DNA of 64,000 nucleotides from Halichondria panicea (taxonomy: Eukaryota; Porifera; Demospongiae; Suberitida; Halichondriidae), in NCBI RefSeq assembly GCF_963675165.1, contig NC_087391.1, positions 1,693,001-1,757,000 of the forward strand, in the 5' to 3' direction. The notes under the pieces are model-generated. The model made no database searches and was not told where the DNA came from. It saw nothing but the letters and a program-made list of their open reading frames with translations. This document shows positions 1 to 61,200 of this stretch, in pieces; the first letter of the stretch is position 1, and every line of letters starts with the position of its first letter. Position numbers and translations under genes: made by a program.

Positions 1-61
1 GCAAATACTGAAAAAACTAGGGGATCTTAGGGCAGACTGCTAGCTTTTAATAATATGATAT

Positions 62-178
62 TATCCTATGGATACTGAAGATTATCACGAGTCTGTGCCA
101 GTAACTGCACGAGTGACAGTTACTAGGCACAGACGAGTGATAATCATCAGTATATACTATGGGATAATGCATTTATTG
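62..178. repeat. Short foldback (hairpin) repeat
   Basis: Two arms of about 50 bp facing each other, from the stretch starting ATTATCCTATGGATACTGAA to its near-complementary copy ending ACTATGGGATAAT, separated by a few bases. Arms carry small mismatches and an indel. It resembles a very short MITE or foldback element; no target duplication was identified. Confidence 0.6.
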
Positions 179-1243
179 CTTAGCAACCAAAATGCAGGTT
201 GAATCTGCGCATGCACGACATGTGGTTGCTTTGTCAACCAGAACGATGCGTAGCAACAAAATTGAGTTTCTCCCAGTTGAAGATGAGTTTAAGAGAAAGA
301 TAAAAGACAAAGAAATAAGACTCTATAGAACACCAGGAGAGCTTGCTAAAAGATTTTGTAGAGAACAGACAAGAAAAAAAGAAAGAAAACGTTGACAACC
401 AGCCAACCCGTTTTGAAAATGGATAGTTTTGAAGGATAAACAGCGTGTGCTGGCTTTCTATCATGCTCCAGTGTATCAGAAGAGGAAACATGGACCACAA
501 TAGCAAAAGAAAAGTGTTGACAACCGTTTTGAAGCAAAAACGACTTACAAGAGCCTGAACAGGCTTAAATGGTGGTGCAGTACACTTCTACATGTGCAAT
601 ATTCTGCTCAAAACACTCATTCCCAACACTGATGCCTCTTAGATGCATTAAATATGACTGCTAAACTAAACACTGACAACCTCCCTACCTTCAGCCTCAC
701 TGTAAAAAAGCAAAGAAGTTATACAGAGCAACAGAGCGTCAGAAAACATGAAAAGAGACTGATAAACATTGCATTGCATGATTATAAGTGTAAATTATTG
801 TTTTTCTTGTTCTCTCACTGCAGAAAAACGTTTCATTCCAAATAAGAATCACTTCCTAGTGTGTAATAACAAGTGTGCAATAATACTTCCGGGTGTGCGA
901 TATGGAAAAATATCTGCACACTTGGTGATGAGTCACTTCCTGTGCAATTTAAATGTAAAATGCTGATGTCAGCACTTATTAAAAAGCTAATATATTTGTA
1001 GTTCTAGGAACATGCACATGGAAGCAATAAATATGGCTTTCATAAATCTAAATATGAACTTGTGCATGCGTGGGAGAGAGGATTGACTTGTACACGTGAC
1101 AATTATGGTGTGGCTTACATGGCACTTGATGCATGCATGGTTGACTGCCCAGTGCCCCACACCACTGACACCACCACACTTTGAATGCTAGGTAATGGCA
1201 TGTACATATGTTATGCATGCCTTTGCTACTGATTCACATGCAG
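179..1243. other. Upstream region without a recognised gene
   Basis: About 1 kb with no recognisable protein family, RNA gene or clear promoter. The short reading frame at 192-395 could be an exon (a splice-acceptor-like ATGCAG precedes it at about 195) but matches nothing I know. The 5' exon(s) and promoter of the RNF213-like gene may lie here, because the first exon I can recognise (from 1,244) is preceded by a good acceptor. The phrase GTTGACAACC occurs at about 392 and 516. Confidence 0.4.
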
Positions 1244-49692
<48,449 letters not shown>

Positions 49693-51597
49693 CACTGAAG
49701 TGAGAAATTTGTAGTTAGTTATAAATTATAGCAGTCAATTATTGTTACTATACATGTACATGCGTAGTTTTTTTTGTGAATTAATTATTCAGTTTTATTT
49801 GAAAGTCAATTGCAATATCAAATTTGTTCTCACACGGGAGATCCGAGGCTATAATTATAGCATCAATGTTTGATGCATGACGTGCATTAATTTTAATTTT
49901 AATTTACTTCACTATATAGCTATAGCAGTATAGTTGGTGGTTAGTTTGTCTCATGCAACTGTTTTAAAATTCTATAGTGCGAGGAAATTAGTTTTCGGGG
50001 GTTTGCAATCCTCCACGAAATTGTTTCACGAATATATATTATAGCTATCGACGAGCGCAATTAATGTAATTGCCGTACCGTATAGCGCAAATTTAATTCT
50101 ACGAAAGTTAAGCCTCAATTTTTTGTCTGCCTTAATTTTCATAATAAGCTCTGCAGTGCTAAACGCGAGTATTGGAGTATCGTACGTATTACTAATCGTG
50201 TGAAAAACGTTTCATAATATCTAACTTTTGCGTTCTAGAAGAATCGTGATGTCATGCATACAAGCTAGCTATTACCAGTAGGATTTTAATGACCAACACT
50301 CGCAAAATTTACTTGTTTAACGCTCGGTAATACAGTCTACAGCAGACTCTCGCTATTCCGGCCCTCTGAAGTGGTACGGCCATGCACCTCGATATACTGG
50401 CCATTTGGTTTGGCACGGATTGCTGGCTATAGATGTTTGTTGCATAAAACTCACCCTGAAATGCGGACACTCGCTATTCCGTATACTGGCCAGTACTGGC
50501 TGCCTCAAAGTAGGTTTTATATGTTTATTACGGCCAGACATGACGTTTTGGATTACACTTAATTAAGATAGCATAATGAATCCTCGAGACAGAACCATTA
50601 TTGTTATCTAGATTCAAGGTAGGGACCGCTTTTTAGCCGCGGCTATTTATTTTCTGGAATGCGGCCACCTCGTTAACGTTATTCTGGCCAAGCTGCACTG
50701 TGCCACTGTCCCAAGGGTGGCTGGATTAACGAGAGTCTACTGTTGTCATAAATTTGTCATAGTGCACTCAATTTCAAAAAGTCAGATTTTAAAAGTTAGC
50801 ATTTCCATGTATAGAAGTTCTGGCATACTACTATAGCTTGTCGACTACATGAAGCCCATAATTGCTTCTTGCATGGGGCCTAACTGAACACATTTTACGT
50901 AGTTTGTAGTGTTTTGTGGCTAATTATAATTTAATTACCGCAGAACCCTCATGAGGTCTTCTAGAGGCCAAGAAGCTAGACGTGCATATCCTGAGGATTG
51001 ACAGAATGGTGAATTAAAGGGATCGAATCTGCCAGGATTTGATCTTGTTTATTCATGTGCTGCATGTGTAAATTAGATCTTGCATGCGCATAGCGCGTGC
51101 ACGTACGACATGTACTTCAAGAATAAGTGGTAAACGTATTTCTTCTATATATATATGAGCATGCTCAAACGATATGAATTCAAGAGTTGCATGTTGGTCC
51201 GGTGTAGAATTGAATTTGCTGCAGGAAATGTATGTAATGACGTCTGATAGCTATAATTATACATGTGTATGCATGTAGAGGATCCTGAAGAAACCATAGA
51301 ATTATAGTTGTATAGTTGCATAATTATTGCGAAACATACACAAACACACACACGCATGTTAATTTGCTTATGCCTCTTGCACCTGTATACACGCCCCAAG
51401 GCATATCCTTAAAACGGACAAAGTATTGTACAATAATTATTAAAAAAGCAGAACATAATTATAACAAGTGTGAGTTCAAGATACATGCATGTACATTTAA
51501 GTGCATGGTACATACGTTACATAGTAATAAGTACCAAGGCAACTATTGGTGAGTGATAAAAATACCATATTACTATGGCAACAGTGACTATGATGAG
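49693..51597. other. Intergenic region between convergent RNF213-like and Pellino genes
   Basis: 1.9 kb containing the two 3' ends, degraded fragments of the GCGCGAAATTTTCG and AGTAATACGGT MITE families (about 49,980-50,335) and the pogo-type MITE at 50,340-50,742. The rest (50,743-51,597) shows no gene. No RNA gene was seen. Confidence 0.6.
50340..50742 (+). mobile_element. Pogo-type MITE, copy 2
   Basis: CAGCAGACTCTCGCTATTCC at 50,340 and the complement of CAGTAGACTCTCGTTAATCC ending at 50,742; the left flank is TA. About 403 bp, non-coding, homologous along most of its length to 8,071-8,462 in the opposite orientation. Confidence 0.75.
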
Positions 51598-54500
51598 TTA
51601 ACTGAATATTAGTTTGACTGTGGGAGTGTTTCTATCGAGAGCAGCTGAACAGAATGGGCATCGTGGTATCCACTCACTGGCCAGGTGAGGGATCAGGACA
51701 TTCAACCAGTACCTGCGCATAAGAGAAAGACACACCCACTGAAACATATCAGCTTCTGGAGGTTCATCCGTATGTACAGCATACGTATAGAAAGCATTGC
51801 TAACCACATGTGTAACTTGGTCAGCATAACATGCCATAAATAGTACACAATGAAAGCACCGCCAAAGCTACATAACATAAAGCTACTAAGCTACACACTT
51901 TGATTATAATTATCATCATGATGAACATTTTTAATTTTACTGCATGCAAAATCCAGAGAAACTCAAGGAGTGGGTAATAATCGACGATGATTGTTGTTAA
52001 AAATGATCGATGCCAAAAGTTCAAGCCTAAAATTAATGGCTGCAAGTCAGCAGAGCCTTACAGCTCTCTTCTCACTCTTGCAGCTACCAATAGCTAGCGT
52101 TCTGAGTAGTAACACTCGGTAAACAAGTTTGGCTACGTGCTCTTCTAAAAAGGCTGCAATGGCATTCCAAGTAAGCAAAACTAGGCATAACTCGAGAACG
52201 AAGCATTATTTTGCAAATCCACGAATTGAAATCCAAGTAAACATGACTAGAAGCCTATAGAAACTCTTACTTGCACTTGATTCATCCTTGAGCAGCTGTA
52301 GCAGTCTACACAGACACACAGACACACAAACACACTACCGTATACCTCGCTTGTGCATGCGCACCGAGGCATAATAATAGTCTTTCCAACAACACAGTGT
52401 AGGCCATTAAAAACATATATAATCCTATGATGGCGACTATATAATGCAACTTGTGACTATAGTCACCTTGTGGTTTTCTCCGAAGTGATATGACCACAGG
52501 GCACAAATGCATGTGACAGTGGGCCATCATCAATAAAGAATCCTCTCTCCCGTCCTAGTTCCAGTTTGACATATGGCCCTGCTTCCCTGCAGAGGGGGCA
52601 TGTTCGATATTTGTCGCTCTCCTCTGGCCCCGCCGTCCAGCCGTGCTGACTGTAGATGTGACCACAGCGCAGGTAGACCCACGGCTCACGTGAGCTGGCC
52701 GACACTGCCTCGTCCAGATCCTGTGTAGGGAGGGTGGGTGGATGTGGAGAAGGGAGGATTAATTACTTTTATAGGCATAGCTAGTAAAGGGTAATAGAAG
52801 GAGGCTATTAATGAATGCTCTGCTAGCCTCAATTCCAGGCCGATTAAAATACGTGCCTTTATTGAAGAGCATTGTACACATGAAGTGTGAGAGGATAACT
52901 ATACATGAATTGTACATGCATAGACTAAATGTTGGCCACAATCCTCTGATCAGTCAGTACGTGAGGTACATGATGTACATAAAACTGCACTCACAGTGAT
53001 AGTGTCTGCTGACACAGCGGAAACACCGGAGCCACTTCTAAAGTGCAGAGTCAGCAGGTTGACAGCACACTGAGGTGACTTTTCATTGAGAGCTCGTCTG
53101 TGCTCTCGCAGAATGGTCTGACTCTGGGGGGGTAGGGGTGAGGGGTGAGGTATGGGCGTGGGAAAGCTAAAGCTTTGTACTCGGAGGAGATACGACCACA
53201 TCACGTGCGTGGACAATGGAATTTCAATCAACAGCAGATAAAATAGTGTGGGTGCGGTCTGCATGATAATGGCCCCTCCCATCATCAGCATCTTTGTGCA
53301 TGTTAATTGACATCCCATTGTCCACGCACGTGATGTTGTCATACCTCCTTTGGTTTGTACTGTTGTGGATACAACTCTTACAACTCTTAACTCAATATTG
53401 ATCATTAGTCTCCTGGGAAACACTTATATATAAAGTAAAGAATGACTCACTGGTCCTTGGGCTAGTCCAATGGCCGTCCTAAACATGAGGGTGATGCCAC
53501 ACAGGTCAATCAGACAGCCATCAGTGAGGATATTGGTCTCCTCTGGCATCTAAATAGGAGAGGGTAGTGATTGTATTATAGTGCTGTGTTAACTACACTC
53601 AGTGTCCACTAACACATTGTTCATGTGAGCTGCTGAACCTCTATATATTAATATGACAGGAGCATCACAGTGCAAACCCTCTAAAGTTTGGCCGTAAATG
53701 CCTGAACCTCATCAACAATTTAATGTTTGTGTACTGACATTCCAAGCATAATTATAGCTAGGTCATGCACAGTTTGGCACTTTGAGACTACATTACATGT
53801 ATACTTACTTCATCCCCTGGGTTTCTGGAAGATCTCTGCTCCCTGAGTTTGAGCATGTTGCCCATCACAGACACCTCTCTCCAAGCACTGGGACTAACTC
53901 CAGATTCAAACGTCCCCACCGGCCGCATGATTGCAATCCCATTGGTTGTTAGTCCGTCGTAATCACTGGTAGAGGCCTGCCACATCGGAGCATTGGCCTA
54001 TACAGGTGTGTATGTATATGGGGGGGGGTAAGTGGAGGCGTACGTAGATACGCAAGTATACATTGACATGAACGTTTCTGTTATGCAGTTGGCGTCATAA
54101 CAACCAGGACCAAAAATACACTCGTACAATACAGGCACACAAATCAGAAGTCTATAGAGTACAATCTTAATTTGTCTAGCTGACAATGTCTAATGAGATT
54201 AGTCAGGAACTTACAGACAGCTGTATTCTGCCGTGTGTGTCGAAGGCAGCTGCATAGAGTCGGGCAGAATAGGGTGGTCTCCTCTCACATTGGATCCTGC
54301 AGGCGTATCGAGACACTGTACTGTTGCCCTTGTACGCACGCTGTCCATCCAGGCCTGTCACAGTTTCTACGACAACAAAGTCTATTGCTGAGTCTGCAGA
54401 ACGGCCAATCTGCAGAGGGGAAGATACATACATGAGTACACACTATAGACTAAATAATATAGTCAAATACACTATAGGAGACACCCTTGGTCATACATGA

Positions 54501-57500
54501 GGTGGCCTGCTAACACAGGTTGAATCACATGCTATGGAGGCTTAGCTGTATTACTGGTTCATAGGGTTACCACAATAGACAGAATGTTTGGTGAAGGCAG
54601 AGCTTTCTGTCAAAAGGTGCTATCCTACAACTCAACCTCAACTTCCCTGTACACATGTACATACACTGTATAATTATGTATGTACATAGGTACACTGTAC
54701 ATGCATGTATACATACACACTGGTCAGGTCTTGACTGTGTCGTGGCTATTATCAAACATGTAGCCTACATGACTGTAGTTGTGTCTGGTCTCACGACACA
54801 ATGCTACATGTGCCCAACACCACCCACCTGGAAGAGGTCAGTGCTGGGATCGTGGCCGTACTCTGTGACTGTACTGTTGGAGGCGGTCTTGTTCATGGTC
54901 ACTGTGTGGGTTGACTTACGAGCCAAAGAGTCCATGTCCTGTCAGTGTGTGTGGTGTGTACATGTTATACAGTTACCAGTACACACAATGAATGCTGAAA
55001 GTGTAAAGTATTTGCATCAATGTCACACTTGCATTGATTTGATGACATGAGAGTTATCTGAACACAAAACAAGCCTACATACATACATGTACATCCATAT
55101 ACATGTATGCTGAAAACAGCCACCTCATTGTTTTGTCTTTAACAGAGCCTACCATAAACACTGGCTACTCTGCAGCTGTTTAGGTTAGCTCACACAATAC
55201 ATAACCAAGTCAACAGACACTAACAAGGAGTGTTGCTAACTGACCTGTTTATAGGGACCTGTTTATAGAGCGGTCACAGTTGTTTCAGCTGATAAACAAC
55301 ACCATACAAAAGGTTTGGTTTAGCACACAACAGTCAACACATTATGGTAAGGACAGTCCCATGGGGGACAAGCGCATAAACAGAGTTTTAAGGACACTGC
55401 ACATGCAGTCTAAGCACCTACCACCTCTGCTTATACTGTATGTACTGTACATTAACAGTAAATATTTTACAGCCTGTATTTTATCAAGGTACCTCTGGCA
55501 CTGAAGCAGACAGGTGCTAACTTATGGGTAGGGATGGCAACATGACGATGTGTACTGTACCTGGGGGTCTCTGGTGATGACGGAGACACCGGTGGCTCTG
55601 GCTTGTTTTCTAAGAATGAAGCTATGACTCATTTTGGATGAGATCTGGGGACAGGGGAGACTGCCATTTGTCCTGGAGAGGGAGAGGATCATTCATCTAA
55701 ACCAAGCAGTTTACACATACTCTCCATTGGACATATCACAACACACGACCCCACATTAACTAGCGATCAAGCCGTGTGAAAGTTTACAAAGAGTTACATA
55801 ACTCGTAACATAATATACATATCCAGATTTTCCCGTGACCAAATTCCTGAGAGTTACAGACACATGGCAATACACAAATCTGTGCACAAGCTTGCTAACA
55901 CACACAGTCAAACAATCACTCAAAGAAGCTCTACTGAATTACATAATTGCTAGATCAAAGAGGTGTCTGTAACCCTATAGTACTGAGTATACAGTGATCA
56001 GCTGTTGTGGTGTGTTAGATGAGAGCTTTGGGATTGTTTACTGGTAGATGGGAAAGTGTTAGTCGAACTACAACAAAGTGTTTACACAAAGGCATATGCT
56101 GTCAGCATTGTTTCCAATGGGAGTCGATGTAGCTAGTATCTGTAACATGGAAATAATGTCATGAGCATATGAGCACACTCTGTTGAAATGTGAATACAGC
56201 TTCCATTAGTAACCCGATACGTTTATCAAAAGCTTGTATGTAACTAAATACCGTTGCTGTGACAGTAAAGTACAACTCTAGTTTGGTATGCCACCCCCTT
56301 TAACTCTAGTCCGCAAGACTACTTCAACTCATGCTAAAGTTGTAAGAACAGAAACTGAGAAGGGTGCTAACCAGTCTCTATATAGGGGACAACAAAGCCA
56401 TGGGGGCAGGTTCTAATAAAAGGCTCTAAGGATAATTATAGTTGTCACAATGTTGTCACAATGACTGGCTAATTAACCATTTTTGAGATCTAATTGAGAA
56501 ATAGACGAGGTGCTAACGGGCATGAATAATAGTATTTTACACATCCACGTATGAAGAGTGCATCCAATCCTTGTACATGTATGAGAAAGAGCGGCGTAGT
56601 GTTTGCTTACCACCCACCTCAGCATAGGAAGTAAGATAAGGAAGTTGTAGTAAAAACACACACTATTGCCAATTATTTGGGGATTGGGATGTAGTGAAAG
56701 GAACAAGCCACACGTCTTACTAGTACGTACACAGCCTGTATATGATTAATCTATACTGCAACAGAACATTGCCTGTTGAAACAGCATTGCAGTACTGAAC
56801 AGCAAACACAGACTTAAGGCTAATCACTTTCAATTAACAAAAGAAGGGACGTGAAGGGATTTCCTTAAGCAGTTGTATAATGCAGTACTTAGAATACACG
56901 GATTTAAGTACATCCACAAGCCATACATGACGAAGCAAAAAAGTAGTATGGCTGTCATTATAGTTGCTCAACATGCACCATGAGCTTCCTGCTGACAGTG
57001 TAGAGTCTATGTACACAATGGCAGGGTGAAACCATTAGGAATTGAGATAAGGGGATCTGCCCACATCGTAATGGAACCAAGGCCCCCACAAGACACCAAA
57101 CAATACTAATTTGGCCACACTTCTAGCTGACCTAATGCTCCATTGAGTCTGACAAGTGGTTCACTTTGGGTAATTAGAAGCAGCCGACACACTGTGGTTG
57201 TTAAGGAGACAATGCTAAGACACCGGTGATGGGGCACACCTATAATGGAGCCCACACATCTCAGCTAAGTGCCCGAGGGCTACAATCGTATATACTGCTT
57301 AATTGGGTGCAACTAAATACTGGAGGCATATGCCAGAAAACAGGTCAGTTATTCAGACAAATCTACAAGGTAACCCAGACTGCATTAAATTGTGTACTTA
57401 ATAGGTCTGGACATGCAACTAGTCTGTAAAGTTTACTGATTGCCGAAAGGATAACCTCCACCAAACGATACTGCTTATAAGGCTAAAGTCATACAGAGGC

Positions 57501-58013
57501 AATGGGGTGGGACATTTGAATTACAAGTGACAGGTGTCCTCCTTCCACTGCTCAACAATAACCAGTAACCACGCCATGATAACTAATCTACACACATTTC
57601 TCACCCTAACACAATGAGCTCCCCGTAGATTGGTGCGTTGGGGTCAGGTGACCTCCTCTTGCCCCCGTCTATCTCGTCACTCCCTAGTATCTCACCAATG
57701 GGCTTCTGCATTGCATCACTGCAGCAACACACCATCAACACTATACTGGCTTGTGAAGAATACAGTTCTATTTATAGCTAGCTAGCAAGCTGCTACACAC
57801 TGCACATATAAAAATTAGTATCAAAACTTTAGTACAGTTTGGCATGGCATACGCCAAATACAGTTTTATAATTGGTAAGGCCTATGTAGCAAGTAGCAGT
57901 AAAGAGCTATGACGTCTATGCTTTACAAAGAGCAATTGCACGTACCTTGAAGCATGCTTGAGTTTAACTGCCTCCATAATATCTCCCACTTCAGTAGTGG
58001 GACGTCTCGTCAT
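51598..58013 (-). CDS. Pellino E3 ubiquitin ligase
   Basis: Complete gene of ten exons, read right to left: 57,947-58,013 (start MTRRPTTEVGDI), 57,609-57,718, 55,561-55,672, 54,829-54,939, 54,216-54,412, 53,809-53,999, 53,452-53,550, 52,995-53,123, 52,467-52,720 and 51,598-51,712 (about 460 residues; vertebrate Pellinos about 420-450). Pellinos ubiquitylate IRAK kinases downstream of Toll/IL-1 receptors. The split FHA-like domain is seen in IYGELIVLG, IGRSADSAIDFVV, SRYACRI, YDGLTTNGIAIM, WREVSVMGN and LTDGCLIDLCG. The C-terminal RING-like domain is seen in EPWVYLRCGHIYSQHGW, CPLCREAGPYVKLELG, FVPCGHITSEKTTRYW and RCPFCSAAL, with all zinc ligands visible. It is head to head with the aldo-keto reductase and tail to tail with the RNF213 gene. 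Confidence 0.95.
52130..52380 (-). repeat. CCTCG-family dispersed repeat in a Pellino intron
   Basis: Ends ...ACCGTATACCTCGCTTGTGCATGCGCACCGAGGCATAATAATA, preceded by a CA-rich tract and CTTGAGCAGCTGTAGCAGTC. Complement of the family member at 14,880-15,220. Lies in the last Pellino intron (51,713-52,466). Confidence 0.6.
55673..57608. other. Long Pellino intron
   Basis: 1.9-kb intron between the second and third Pellino exons. No repeat family recognised elsewhere in the window, no coding signal and no RNA gene was seen. Confidence 0.6.
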
Positions 58014-58278
58014 CTTGGCGTTGGCACCGTTCATAGTGTCACTTCTTTACTTCGTTAGCACACTTTTGTATATGAGAGCTGAAAATCTAGCTATAATTAT
58101 AGCTAGCTATTTTAATCCTCCACTGAAGAATTCACAAGTTAATGCCTGATGCATGATTGCGGAATTGATTGCATATTGACCACCAACAAAGTGGCAAGAC
58201 TGGAGACCACGCCCATCATTGTCTGCAAAGAAAGAAGGCGTGGCTGGATCTGCCCATCTGCTCAGCGATCGTCATTAG
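58014..58278. promoter_or_regulatory. Probable bidirectional promoter, Pellino / aldo-keto reductase
   Basis: Only 265 bp separate the divergent start codons at 58,013 (minus) and 58,279 (plus), so both promoters must lie here or overlap the first exons. No TATA box stands out in a convincing position. Inference from geometry. Confidence 0.45.
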
Positions 58279-61200
58279 ATGAAAATGGCTGTGGACATAT
58301 CTTCTAAATTCAAGCTCAGCAATGGCAAAGAAATGCCATACTATGGGTGTAAGTATATAATCTAGTTGGGTCAATGCATGCTGCACGCTCATGATCTCTT
58401 CTCCTCTGCTCAGTTGGCACCTACAAGATGAAAGATGAGCAAATCCTTCACAATGCCATCGAATTCACTATTAAAAATGGAACCAGGCTGATTGGCAAGC
58501 AATAGTACTTCTCTATACAATTATCGATCCTCATTTGTTTCCCTCACAGATACGGCTGCTGTGTACCATAACGAGCACATGGTTGGAGAAGCTATAAGGA
58601 AGGCATGCTCGAAGTACAACTTGAAACTCAGTGATGTGTTTGTCACAACTAAACTAGGTCAGAAACATTTGCTAGCTAACAATGATTGCATTTGTACCTC
58701 ACTCTCTCTCTCTCTCTCGCTAAATGTTATCGGGTCATATTAAACTTTGAGTGCTCCCCTTTGAGAGTAAAATTACTTATTATACATGTAGATACTGGGA
58801 GCCAGGGATATTCCAATGCTCTGAGTGCGTTTGAAACCTCTCTGCAAGCGCTGGGTAAGGACTATGTTGACCTGTACCTCATTCATTGGCCCGGGGTGAG
58901 AGGTAAAGCACGAGACGATCCTGCCAACGCAAAGGCCAGGAGGGGCAGCTGGAGGGCACTGGAGGAGCTCTACCAAGCGGGTGTGTTTGTATCTAAGACC
59001 TCGTTTATCAGATAAAAACTATGTTGAGGACCGCTAATTTAGGTGTAGCACATAAAACCAGGTATATAGACAACCCAGAACAATAAGAAGATTAGTCCTG
59101 CTGATGATGTTAATTGACAGTGCAGCATAATTTCTATGTGTTTACCCTCCGGCAGGGAAGGCTAAGGCAATTGGCGTGTCTAACTACACACTAAAGCACC
59201 TTCAAGAAATGCTGGAATACTCCACTATTAAACCTCACGTACTACAGGTACAAAATATCCCAGGATTTAAGCACTCTAAAAATTCAATGTTATTAATAGA
59301 GTGAGTGTCATCCTTTATTGCCTCAACATGATGTGAGGGTGTTCTGTGCAGAGCACGGGATCTTCTTCCAGGCCTACTCATCCCTCGGAACTGGAGATGT
59401 GAGTGTTGCCGACTTACTATATACCAATAAGTGGAAAATAAAATTATATTTGTCTCTTCACAGTATTTCATATTTTCCTACGTCTCTAAATACTTTAAAC
59501 CAGCTTTTGAGCAGCCACAGTTTTATTCATCTGCTGTTTGTCTTGCGTTTCTCTCTCAGGATAAGTTAATGAAGCATGAGAAGCTGATGGCTATTGCCAG
59601 CAAGTACCCCGGCAAAACTTCTGCTCAAATATTACTGGCATGGGCATTGCAGCAGGGAATGGGTAAGTAGCCACGCTATAGTTGTAATTAAATACCCTCA
59701 TATACACATACTAGTGCGCACGCGCAAATCTTTTCTCGAGGCTTCCAGATATATACCAACTTAGTTGTCATGTGTACATCTTATCAACTAGTGTTTAATG
59801 GATCCTAAATTTCATATCGCATGCAGTGGAGCCTTTCTTCAAATTGAGTGTGGGAAGATAGTTATTATTATGTTGAGTGATTTAGTTTGTTTGTTGTTGA
59901 TCTAACCCATGCATGCATTGGTAAAAATTTGTTCAACATACAAAAACACTCAATAGTAAAATTTTCCCAAGGTTGCTAGAGACTACAAAAACACTCAATG
60001 TAAAGTTTTCCCAAGGTTCTATAGAGACTTGTTAAATTGTAAACATTGTCACATATTGACTAGCAAAGAATCATTACAATGGGATTGTGTATACAATAAA
60101 TGCTCTCTGATGAGTCAACCAACATCAGTTGCATGCCCAATTCACTACGAAATGGAGAAGAACCCAGCGTATGAGTTCATCAGTATAAGCACTGCCAGAA
60201 CCTCGATTTCTGATAGTAAAATTGATGTCCTACAACCTGCCAATATTGCAAGGCCCAAGCGATGTAAGATATCTGGTCAGACGTGTATATCTGCTATCTT
60301 TGCAGTAGTGGCTATACTGGCTCTTGCTGGAATGGGGGTCACATTGATTGTGAGATCGCAGAAAGGTAGGTATATGCATGTATACTGCATGTGGGATTAA
60401 TGTAATGAGCTGTTTTAACGGAACCCCTGCGTAGCTAAATTGGTATTTTGTAATCATCTTTAGTGAATGGGATAGCTGCTGGAATTTCAATAAACTTGCA
60501 GCAAAAAATGCTTTGTCTGTATAGGCTAACAATTCCTAGTACATTTGTATCGAAAGAAACTTGTGAAAAACTGTTGTTGCATGCATAATATTGCAGGTGC
60601 TATACCAAACGGAGCTCTCCTGGACTGTGAGGATGCAACCTGTCAGTATGAACAGCTGGTGTGTCCTGATAGAGACAACTGTACGATAAACTGCAAGGAC
60701 ATAATACCTTACACTTGCTTCAGAACCGGTGTTGTATGTCCAAGTGTATTGGGAGATTGCAATCTCAATTGCGATGATTTGTTCGCCTGCACCCAAGCTA
60801 ACATTTCATGCCCTCAAGGGAACTGTAATGTGAACTGTTTGAGTGATTACTCATGTAGATACTCAGTGATGCAGTGCTCTGGTTACGATTGTCTCCTATC
60901 TTGCATGGGCCAAGAGTCATGCTCACATTCAACTATCAAGTCCTCAGGAGAGAACTATCTACTCGACTGTGAAGGACAAGATACATGTACCGATTTGGAC
61001 ATAGACAGTTTGAATGAAAGTTGCCGTATTAATTGTCACAATGATGGTTCATGCTCACGCTCAACTTTAGACTGCTCTAATGGAAACTGTAGCCTGTACT
61101 GCACTAATTTTTCTTGTGATTATGCAACGGTTAGGTGCTCACAGGGTGCTTTTTGCGATGTGAATTGTAACGATTCTTATTATGACATAATCTGGGCCTA

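Noticed and set aside
192-395. Short plus-strand reading frame (67 residues, Lys/Arg-rich end) as the last exon of an upstream gene
   Set aside because: An acceptor-like ATGCAG precedes it, but there is no family match, no second exon to join and no polyadenylation signal. Not enough to call a gene.
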